DNA of 40,472 nucleotides from the NCBI GenBank assembly GCA_016934395.1, contig JAFGSZ010000129.1:1-40472 (forward strand), written 5' to 3'. Both the position numbers and the translations under genes were made by a program. The DNA is from Bacteroidales bacterium (lineage in GTDB: Bacteria > Bacteroidota > Bacteroidia > Bacteroidales > UBA10428). Below the pieces are notes generated by a model. The model made no database searches, was not told where the DNA came from, and saw only the letters and a list, made by a program, of their open reading frames with translations. Of this stretch, positions 34,760-40,472 are shown one piece after another; the stretch's first letter is position 1; each line of letters begins with the position of its first letter.

Positions 34760-36298
34760 TTAATTACTTCTGTAATGCCTGAATATTATATTATATATGG
34801 CAACAAAAAAATATTTAAAATCTGTGAAAAAGGGGTGTTTTTCATAGGCATTCAGGTACTTTAATTCCGAAGCCATAATTTCTTCAAGTGTTCCGGGATT
34901 GTCCTTATAAAAAGGCGGTATTAACCCGGGCTTAAATTTTACACGTTTTTCACGCAATTCTTTGGAATACAAATTAAAATATTGAATACTTAATGGCCTT
35001 ACCCCAACCAGTTTAATTTCACCTTTAAACAGGTTTAACATCATCGGTAACTCATCGAGCCAGAGTTTTCGCATAATTTTTCCCATGGTGGTTACCCTGA
35101 AATCACCTTTAAATTTTCCGCCATTTTGCAATCCGCGTATCCTGTACATATAATCCTGCAAATATTCGGAATACGGATGCATCGTCCTCATTTTATATAC
35201 TTTTATTATTTTTCCGTTTTTCCCTATCCTGTTAAGAGAAACAAAAGGCCCGTATGACGGATGTTCCGGAAATAAAGGGGTTTTTGTTTTCACAGCAATA
35301 AAAAATAGCTGGTTCCCGATATATTTTTCTTCAAGAATTTCAAAACCGCAGGAATATAATCTGCCAAAAGTTTCAGCTTTGGTAAGCACCCTGTTTTGTC
35401 CCCGGGTAAGAAAAAAATAAATCTTTTTTGTGAGTAAAAACTTTGGAAAGATCCTCTTCACTATAAAATCGAAAGTATAATAGATATAATTTAAAACCGG
35501 CGGGTATTTATTCAATATCCTTCTTTTCCTCAAATTTTTTGTTTCTACCAGGTTAATATATAATCCGCCGATGTTTAATTTTGTATTCACCAGTTCAAAA
35601 AACTTATTGATCCTCCGTATGTCGTTTACACGTTTCAAATTTATTATGGTCTCGAAAAAGGGATTCGGGAGTAAATTAATATTCATACCTGTGCCGGTAT
35701 TCACTATCAGGGTATTTGGAGAATCAATGGCTGCGTAGTGAAATATAAAATCATAAGCTTCCTTGTTTATTTCCTCAAGTAAGGCTTCCTGACGGGAACG
35801 TACATCTAATTTTACGGATTTTTTATTTGGGGAATGTACACTTTTCCCCAGGTCTTTTATTAAGGTTTCAGAATTTTTCGCCTTAAACAAATTTGTGCCC
35901 AGCGTTTCAGTACGAACTTTGGTATGCTCCATCCAAAAATATAAAAAACAAAACATCAACTCACCCAGCGTGGCAAAACCTACTGTTGAAAGCAAAATAA
36001 ACCTTGAATAAAACCATATCCGTAATATGTACATAAAACTGGTTACAAGGGCAAATGCAAATAAATTACTGGTAATAATGGCCAAAATAATTTTATTATA
36101 ACTGCTTTGATTATAAAATGAGTATTTATTAAAAAAATAAGATACTGTTCCCCAAACAAAGAGGAAAAGAATTAATGAAACGCTGTAATCTACAATATAT
36201 TTTGCAGCCGGGATAGGCTTCAAATGTAAGCTCAACAAAAACGCCAGGATTACAAGCAAAATATCCAGCAATAGGTAAATCCCTGCCTTAGACCTCAT
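34760..36298 (-). CDS. Chimeric membrane sugar transferase (WcaJ-like catalytic domain)
   Basis: A 512-residue protein. Four membrane helices fill the first ~145 residues. A soluble middle region (~165-355) has TLIVNTGTGMNINLLPNPFF, NIGGLYINLVETKNLRKRR and TKAETFGRLYSCGFEILEEKYI, which resembles a degenerate methyltransferase-type fold. The C-terminal ~130 residues hold the bacterial sugar transferase core: RIGKNGKIIKVYKMRTMHP, LRKLWLDELPMMLNLFKGEI-like WLDELP, KLVGVRPLS and KPGLIPPF. The usual membrane re-entrant helix with its KRxxD start, which normally leads this domain, is missing. The core moves a sugar phosphate to undecaprenyl phosphate, starting polysaccharide assembly. It shares a minus-strand unit with the Wzi-like gene. 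Confidence 0.8.
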   Translation of the reverse strand: MRSKAGIYLLLDILLVILAFLLSLHLKPIPAAKYIVDYSVSLILFLFVWGTVSYFFNKYSFYNQSSYNKIILAIITSNLFAFALVTSFMYILRIWFYSRFILLSTVGFATLGELMFCFLYFWMEHTKVRTETLGTNLFKAKNSETLIKDLGKSVHSPNKKSVKLDVRSRQEALLEEINKEAYDFIFHYAAIDSPNTLIVNTGTGMNINLLPNPFFETIINLKRVNDIRRINKFFELVNTKLNIGGLYINLVETKNLRKRRILNKYPPVLNYIYYTFDFIVKRIFPKFLLTKKIYFFLTRGQNRVLTKAETFGRLYSCGFEILEEKYIGNQLFFIAVKTKTPLFPEHPSYGPFVSLNRIGKNGKIIKVYKMRTMHPYSEYLQDYMYRIRGLQNGGKFKGDFRVTTMGKIMRKLWLDELPMMLNLFKGEIKLVGVRPLSIQYFNLYSKELREKRVKFKPGLIPPFYKDNPGTLEEIMASELKYLNAYEKHPFFTDFKYFFVAIYNIIFRHYRSN

Positions 36299-36530
36299 AA
36301 TAAAAAAATAGAACGATATTATACTTAAAGTTAATAAACATATAGACGCTTACAAATCTTATCGTAACAATAATTAAAGCCACTAATTTTTTTTATTATA
36401 ACTTGTTTGAAATAAATATTTTATATAAATTGTACATGCCGTAATTAAGTCTGTAATATCGTTAAGTAAATTTCAGTTACGGTTTTTCTCATGTTATTAG
36501 AAATTGTTAAACCCTTTAAAATTAATTCTA

Positions 36531-37808
36531 ATGAAAAAGTTATTCTTATTCTTTATTGCCATTTTTATGGTATTTATGTTTTCATGTAAAAAAGAAAACA
36601 TTGATAATCCGGCTAAAAAAGATACCGGTAAATTATCTGTTTCTATCGGATTATCTATTGAAATTAACGATGTGGAAAATACCCTGAAATCCACCCTGGC
36701 CACCGAAAATTTTAAAGTGATTATTTATTCAGAATCGGGCGAGGAAATTTTAATGTTTGATAGGGCTGTTGATATGCCTTCGGAAATAGAACTGGAAACC
36801 GGTTCGTATTATGTAGTGGCCCATTCTGACAATATGCTCCCTGCAGCTTTTGAAAATCCATATTATTACGGAGCTTCAGAAATTTTTACTATAGATAAAA
36901 ATCAGAATAAAACCATTACAATACATTGTGAACTGGCCAATTGTAAACTGACCATTGTATATTCACAAAACACCCTCGATAGCTTCACGGATTGTATTGC
37001 TGTGGTCGGCACTGTAAACGGATCACTGACCTTTTCCCGGGATGAAGTAAGGGCAGGATATTTTGAACTTGAACCGATAGCCATTACGATTACTTTATAT
37101 TATGCCACTGCAGGAGGTTCAAACACAAAAGTACTTACCGGAAATATTCAGGCCCCAATGCCAAAAAAACATTACGAAGTACATGTAGATGCCTCAATAA
37201 CAGACGGTCAGATGGCTATTGAAATCAGCCAGGATGAAACTACTGAAATTGAAATTATTACCATTTCTGAAGAGCCTCAACCGGTAGAGGGTGATATTGC
37301 CTATGGTGAACTATTGATAACTGAAATTATGTACGATCCTGCCCTGATGAGTGATACTTACGGCGAATGGTTTGAGATTTACAACAACACCGATGAAAAT
37401 ATTAACCTTGAAAATCTGGCCATTCTCAGAGACGGTGTTTTTGTTCATTCCGTTTCAGAAGCGCTGGTAATTAATCCTCATGCTTATTTTGTGCTGGCAC
37501 GGACCGATACTGCCACAGCAGCTCCCGATTATGTATACGGAAGCAGCTTATCTCTGCTGAATACGGTTTGTGAACTGACCATTTCAAATTTCGGAACAAA
37601 CGGTTCAGATGGCGCTGTAATTGCTACCGTACCCTACGATGAAGGAAATAATTTTCCCGGCGCAGTGGGTGCCTCAATTCAATTAAGCTCGTTGCACTAT
37701 AATGTTACGGATGCGCTTTCAGGAACTTCATGGTGTTTAAGCACAGCTGTATACGGAAAAGGAGATCTTGGTACTCCTGGTACAGCCAATACTGATTGTA
37801 CAGAATAA
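36531..37808 (+). CDS. DUF4493 plus lamin-tail-domain lipoprotein
   Basis: A 425-residue lipoprotein. MKKLFLFFIAIFMVFMFSC is a lipoprotein signal with the Cys at residue 19. Residues ~28-245 fit DUF4493 (GKLSVSIGL, ELETGSYYVVAHSDN, PYYYGASEIFTI, ITIHCELANCKLTIVYS). A linker (EEPQPVEGDIAY) leads to a lamin-tail (LTD) domain (~260-415; GELLITEIMYDP, GEWFEIYNNTDENINLENLAI). A TTG ten codons upstream is in frame, but ATG at 36531 sits at the signal. Both domains are common in Bacteroidota envelope proteins; LTD domains are thought to bind DNA, protein or surfaces, but no function is known here. An intrinsic terminator follows. Confidence 0.82.
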   Translation: MKKLFLFFIAIFMVFMFSCKKENIDNPAKKDTGKLSVSIGLSIEINDVENTLKSTLATENFKVIIYSESGEEILMFDRAVDMPSEIELETGSYYVVAHSDNMLPAAFENPYYYGASEIFTIDKNQNKTITIHCELANCKLTIVYSQNTLDSFTDCIAVVGTVNGSLTFSRDEVRAGYFELEPIAITITLYYATAGGSNTKVLTGNIQAPMPKKHYEVHVDASITDGQMAIEISQDETTEIEIITISEEPQPVEGDIAYGELLITEIMYDPALMSDTYGEWFEIYNNTDENINLENLAILRDGVFVHSVSEALVINPHAYFVLARTDTATAAPDYVYGSSLSLLNTVCELTISNFGTNGSDGAVIATVPYDEGNNFPGAVGASIQLSSLHYNVTDALSGTSWCLSTAVYGKGDLGTPGTANTDCTE

Positions 37809-37816
37809 TTTTCTAC

Positions 37817-37846
37817 GTGCGGGCAAATACTGCCCGTATATTTTTT
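37817..37846 (+). terminator. Intrinsic terminator after the DUF4493/LTD gene
   Basis: CGGGCA (37820-37825), 5-base loop, TGCCCG (37831-37836), extended by G-T and A-T pairs outside the core, then TATATTTTTT. It begins nine bases after the stop codon. Confidence 0.75.
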
Positions 37847-37915
37847 ATGCTTATAGTTGTATAATAAGCAGTTTTCTGCTGTTACCAGTCTGCTGTTTTT
37901 TTCCAAATAAATAAT

Positions 37916-37992
37916 CAGGGTAACCTGCCACCTATTTATATATTGGTGTTATCTTTTGAAAAAGACTTAAATTGAACAGGTTAGGTAACCTG
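37916..37992. repeat. Repeated TAACCTG palindromic sites
   Basis: CAGG-GTAA-CCTG at 37916-37927 and CAGGTTA-GG-TAACCTG at 37977-37992 share TAACCTG in the same orientation, 65 bases apart. They lie between a terminator and the next gene, about 110 bases before its ATG, where operator sites could occur. No regulator is known. Confidence 0.35.
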
Positions 37993-38102
37993 ATCAGAGA
38001 ATGAAAAAGAATCATTGACCATCCTTTTGTGAAGCCTTCACTAGTTGGCAGAATGATACTTTTTTTATATATTTATGAAAAGTCAAAATTCATTACTTCG
38101 CC

Positions 38103-38795
38103 ATGAAAGTTGACCTGTTAAAATATATGTCTGATCGTTTGCAAAAGGACTGTGAAAGAATCAAAGAACCTGGTCCTGTAATTACGATATCGAGATTATC
38201 CGGCTGCCCCGGCAGAAAGGTTGCACAGAAGCTTACCGAAGAGCTTACTAAAAAAATGTTCATCCGGGGAATTGATAAGGAATGGAGATTGCTCACCAAG
38301 GAAATTATGAGCGAATCAGCCAGAGAGCTGGATATGCACCCCTCAAAAATTAAATATGTTTTTAAATATGAACAAAAAGGCATATTAGACGATATCCTGC
38401 AGTCACATGCAAACAAATATTATAAAAGCGACCGGAAAATACGCAATACCGTCGCCAAAGTTATCCGGAATATGAGCTGTGAAGGGAATGTTGTGATATT
38501 GGGCAGGGGTGGTGTAGCCATTACCCGGGATGTGCTTAAATCGCTCCATGTTAATCTTGAAGCTCCTTTGGAATGGAGAGTATTACGGGCAAGCGAGAAG
38601 AATCAGATATCGCCAGAAGAAGCTGAAAAATTTGTGTTGGAAATTGATAAAAAAAGGAAACAATTCAGGGATTATTTCGAAGGCCGAAATACGGACTACA
38701 CAAGATTCGACCTTACTTTTAACTGTATGACCCTTTCAATTGACGAAATTGTAAACATTATAATTAAAGCGGCCGAAATCAGAAAATTGATATAA
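38103..38795 (+). CDS. Cytidylate-kinase-like protein
   Basis: A 230-residue protein matching the cytidylate kinase-like family (AAA_26 type). It has a P-loop-like VITISRLSGCPGRKVAQKLTEEL near residues 25-47, the EGNVVILGRGGVAITRD strand-loop at ~126-142, and VNLEAPLEWRVLRASEKNQIS followed by KRKQFRDYFEGRNTDYTRFDLTFN, the lid and nucleotide-binding region. True Cmk has GxxGSGKG; here the loop is the shorter GCPGRKVA, as in this subfamily. Whether it phosphorylates CMP or another substrate is unknown. It is a single gene preceded by a spacer with palindromic sites. Confidence 0.8.
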   Translation: MKVDLLKYMSDRLQKDCERIKEPGPVITISRLSGCPGRKVAQKLTEELTKKMFIRGIDKEWRLLTKEIMSESARELDMHPSKIKYVFKYEQKGILDDILQSHANKYYKSDRKIRNTVAKVIRNMSCEGNVVILGRGGVAITRDVLKSLHVNLEAPLEWRVLRASEKNQISPEEAEKFVLEIDKKRKQFRDYFEGRNTDYTRFDLTFNCMTLSIDEIVNIIIKAAEIRKLI

Positions 38796-39070
38796 CTGAT
38801 ATTTCCTTAAAATGTAAATCAACACCTACTTTTTTATATTCACCAATGTGTGCTATTTTTTTACGCTGCTAAAAGCACATGTATTGAGTTGTAATTAATA
38901 ATTGTTAAGAAATAATATTGTGTAATTATTCAAATAAGTTTACATTAGGAAACGTTTGATAATAAATAGTAAAATATAAAACAATTTAAGTATTTCATTA
39001 AACGGCAAATTACATTTAGATTATTCCAGTTTTTGCTATTTAATCAATTATTTCTAAGGGTTTATCAATT

Positions 39071-39078
39071 TATATTTG
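39071..39078 (+). promoter_or_regulatory. -7 box (TATATTTG) for the SiaC-family gene
   Basis: TATATTTG is an exact TAnnTTTG match, ending 59 bases before the chosen ATG. No TTG occurs at the -33 spacing. Confidence 0.45.
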
Positions 39079-39120
39079 ACTTAACGATTCGTAAAGAATA
39101 ATTTTATGTTTTTCCAAATA

Positions 39121-39127
39121 AAAGGAG
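39121..39127 (+). promoter_or_regulatory. Shine-Dalgarno-like AAAGGAG
   Basis: AAAGGAG lies 10 bases before ATG 39138. Such sites are uncommon in Bacteroidota and absent from most genes here. It favours ATG 39138 (or 39141) over the in-frame GTG at 39129, which it would nearly touch. Confidence 0.5.
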
Positions 39128-39137
39128 TGTGGGAATA

Positions 39138-39518
39138 ATGATGAAAAATTTAATAATTAAAGGTACCGGATCCCTTCCTTCAATAAATTTTAATGCCAAC
39201 GGGAATATTAAAATTGGGGGCAGAGCATTTCCCGAAGATGCCCATAAATTATTCAAACCTTTGTTTGAGTGGGTACATTCTTTTACTTCCGATAAAGCAG
39301 ACATAGAAATTAATCTTGAATATTTTAATACCGCAGTCTCTAAACAATTATTAGATTTTCTGAAGGCTTTCGAAACCAATCCGAAAATTTCTGAGATTAA
39401 AGTTACCTGGATGTATGAAGAAGGTGACGATGAAATGCTTGAAACAGGAGAAATTTTTGAGGAACTTCTTACGAAAATTCAATTTACCTACAAACAATAT
39501 GCTGAGATTACTGAATAG
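39138..39518 (+). CDS. SiaC-family (DUF1987) regulatory phosphoprotein
   Basis: A 126-residue protein covering the whole DUF1987/SiaC domain: LIIKGTGSLPSINFNANGNIKIGGRAFPEDA, then INLEYFNTAVSKQLLDFLKAF (the segment holding the phosphorylatable Ser/Thr of SiaC, probably the Thr of YFNT), and VTWMYEEGDDEMLETGEIFEELL. In Pseudomonas, SiaC is phosphorylated by the SiaB kinase, dephosphorylated by the SiaA phosphatase, and when unphosphorylated activates the diguanylate cyclase SiaD. No SiaA, SiaB or SiaD homologue is adjacent, so its partner in this organism is unknown. ATG 39138 is chosen over GTG 39129 because of the AAAGGAG upstream. Confidence 0.85.
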   Translation: MMKNLIIKGTGSLPSINFNANGNIKIGGRAFPEDAHKLFKPLFEWVHSFTSDKADIEINLEYFNTAVSKQLLDFLKAFETNPKISEIKVTWMYEEGDDEMLETGEIFEELLTKIQFTYKQYAEITE

Positions 39519-39542
39519 AAATCTATTCCGGTAATTCGCATC

Positions 39543-39866
39543 CTAAATTTTATCAATTTTTGCCGCAAGAATAAAATCATTCTCAGATAGCCCGTTTATA
39601 GCATGTGTCCACAGTTCGATTTCGCATTTGCTATACTCAACATACATTACCGGATGGTGACCTTCGTTCTCGGCAATAGTTGCCACCTGATTCACAAAAT
39701 TCATAGTATGTTTAAAATTAACAAACTGAAAGGTTTTCCGGATTTTAAAATTTGCTTCAACGGACCATCCTTCATTCAATTCCTGTATATACTTTGTTAT
39801 TTCATTTCCGGTAAGTGGCGATACGCCTCCTTCGCAGGGTATACATTTTTTCTCAGATAAATTCAT
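39543..39866 (-). CDS. phhB: 4a-hydroxytetrahydrobiopterin dehydratase (PCD/DCoH)
   Basis: A 107-residue protein of the usual PCD length. The active-site signature ENEGHHPVMYVEY (residues ~67-79) carries the paired His, and LWTHAINGLSENDFILAAKID carries the later His and Asp. It dehydrates 4a-hydroxytetrahydrobiopterin so the cofactor of aromatic amino-acid hydroxylases can be recycled; some family members act in other pterin pathways. No hydroxylase gene is in the window. It is convergent with the SiaC-family gene (24-base gap). Confidence 0.93.
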   Translation of the reverse strand: MNLSEKKCIPCEGGVSPLTGNEITKYIQELNEGWSVEANFKIRKTFQFVNFKHTMNFVNQVATIAENEGHHPVMYVEYSKCEIELWTHAINGLSENDFILAAKIDKI

Positions 39867-39905
39867 CGGAATACTATTTTTCTTAACAACAAGTAAACTT
39901 TACTA

Positions 39906-40138
39906 ATGTTGAAAAGGAGACAAAGTGACAAGGGTACAAAGTAACAAGGTTTCTGATTCATGATGAATCCGGTTAACTGTTCTTTTCTTTTTTCTTATCC
40001 TTCAAAGCCTGCTGAACCATTATTGAATGACAGACCCGAAAACCTTTGTCATTTCCCATTGTTTTTGTAACCTGGTATAATATTTCTGTACAAGAATAAA
40101 GTCTCTAAAAATCTTGACTTCAGAGAAGTCGCATAATT
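39906..40138. repeat. Diverged ~230-bp repeat, copy 1
   Basis: Aligns along its length with copy 2 (40205-40431); shared blocks include AAAGTGACAAGGGT, GGTTAACTGT, GACCCGAAAAC, TTTTGTAACC, ACAAGAATAAAG and GACTTCAGAGAAGTC. Near its left end is a perfect hairpin GATTCAT-G-ATGAATC (39955-39969), and near its right end GACTTC-AGA-GAAGTC (40116-40130). A short inner direct repeat (ACAAAGT, ACAAGG) occurs around 39920-39949. No supported gene. On the minus strand a frame of about 40 codons is open here but is broken by stops in copy 2. Confidence 0.75.
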
Positions 40139-40204
40139 CATTATTATTAATAACTAAATTCTTTACGCTTTTCATCCACTTGTATCAGGAGCGAGTTAGG
40201 TGAT

Positions 40205-40431
40205 ATGTTGAAAGAGAAAAAAAGTGACAAGGGTTTTGATTCTGGATAAATCAGGTTAACTGTCCTTGTTTTAATTATCATTCTTTATAAGCATGTTGAA
40301 CTGTTGTTGAAAAACAGGCAGGATTCGACCCGAAAACATTTGATATTTCTCATTGCTTTTGTAACCACTAAAATATTTCTGCACAAGAATAAAGCCTCCA
40401 AAATTTTTGACTTCAGAGAAGTCAAATAATT
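40205..40431. repeat. Diverged ~230-bp repeat, copy 2
   Basis: Same order of blocks as copy 1, starting at ATGTTGAAA (40205) and ending just after the GACTTC-AGA-GAAGTC hairpin (40409-40423). The left hairpin is degraded to GATT/AATC. Many substitutions and small indels separate the copies, while the right hairpin is unchanged. About 65 unrelated bases lie between the copies. Confidence 0.75.
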
Positions 40432-40455
40432 ATATACACAGGCTAAAATAAAAAA

Positions 40456-40472
40456 CGACTTCAGAGAAGTCG
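40456..40472. repeat. Third GACTTC-AGA-GAAGTC hairpin at the window end
   Basis: CGACTTC-AGA-GAAGTCG is a 7-bp perfect stem with a 3-base loop, 32 bases after the hairpin of copy 2. There is no room for another repeat body to its left, so it may belong to a unit of opposite orientation that continues beyond the window, or may be a lone hairpin. Confidence 0.65.

Larger units (their letters stand above)
38796..39137. other. 342-base AT-rich spacer
   Basis: No gene is supported. It contains a weak inverted repeat (TGTGCT near 38848, AGCACA near 38874, 20-base loop) and, near its end, the -7 box at 39071 and a Shine-Dalgarno-like AAAGGAG at 39121-39127 that belong to the next gene. The remainder is AT-rich and shows nothing further that I can name. 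Confidence 0.5.

Noticed and set aside
36504-36530. TTG start ten codons upstream of the DUF4493 lipoprotein
   Set aside because: It would bury the lipoprotein signal behind ten extra residues; ATG 36531 gives a standard signal peptide.
39129-39137. GTG start for the SiaC-family gene
   Set aside because: It lies only one base after AAAGGAG, too close to be used with it; the ATG pair at 39138/39141 is spaced better.
40000-40110. Open frame of ~40 codons on the minus strand in repeat copy 1 (contains MVQQALKDKKKEK)
   Set aside because: The same frame is interrupted by stops in copy 2 and matches no family I know; the region behaves as a non-coding repeat.

Overview
The window looks like chromosomal DNA of a member of the Bacteroidota. 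The lineage-specific markers are a type IX secretion (T9SS) cargo next to a PorP/SprF protein, GldA, an IleS2-type isoleucyl-tRNA synthetase, a Cys-poor DksA-like protein, DUF4493/DUF2807/DUF4296 proteins, -7 boxes of the TAnnTTTG type, and almost no Shine-Dalgarno sites. Base composition is AT-rich, with AT-rich spacers. The protein set suggests a Bacteroidia-like (Bacteroidales/Marinilabiliales-type) genome, but no rRNA is present to confirm this. No tRNA, rRNA, CRISPR array, phage, intact insertion sequence or recognisable defence island was found.

Layout. 1-5.7 kb: the 3' part of a giant repeat adhesin with a T9SS type B sorting domain (cut by the window edge), its PorP/SprF partner and a DUF4296 lipoprotein. 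5.8-7.7 kb: a radical SAM protein and a MurG-like glycosyltransferase. 7.7-11.2 kb (minus): asnS-rpoN-PAP2-like membrane protein. 11.5-12.5 kb (minus): an exported TPR protein. 12.7-15 kb: gldA and metK. 15-20.8 kb: sugar-nucleotide genes (UDP-HexNAc 6-dehydrogenase, WlbA/WbpB-like oxidoreductase, gmd, fcl) and a Wza-like export lipoprotein. 20.9-25.5 kb: DUF2807 protein, ispD, DUF2461 protein, a lone receiver domain, a ROK kinase, lspA. 25.6-30.7 kb (minus): DksA-like gene, ileS and a PhoR-like kinase. 31-36.3 kb: a small membrane protein, ribE, an SDR protein, a Wzi-like barrel and an unusual sugar transferase. 36.5-39.9 kb: a DUF4493/lamin-tail lipoprotein, a cytidylate-kinase-like protein, a SiaC-family protein and pterin dehydratase. 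39.9 kb to the end: a non-coding diverged repeat array.

How the genes fit together. Two themes recur. One is the cell surface: T9SS adhesin and translocon partner, gldA, sugar-nucleotide supply, Wza-like export, Wzi-like barrel, priming sugar transferase and lipoprotein signal peptidase. The polysaccharide functions are split between 15-20.8 kb and 33-36.3 kb, and polymerase, flippase, chain-length kinase and most glycosyltransferases are absent from the window. The other theme is housekeeping: asnS, ileS, metK, ispD, ribE and rpoN.

The most unusual observations are: an isoleucyl-tRNA synthetase whose HIGH signature reads GIHH; a sugar transferase whose usual membrane anchor before the catalytic core is replaced by a methyltransferase-like region; a near-consensus promoter firing into an intergenic gap that ends in a perfect terminator (candidate small RNA); a 16-bp palindrome that gives back-to-back -7 boxes to two divergent genes; and a two-copy ~230-bp repeat whose units end in a GACTTC-AGA-GAAGTC hairpin, with a third hairpin at the window end.
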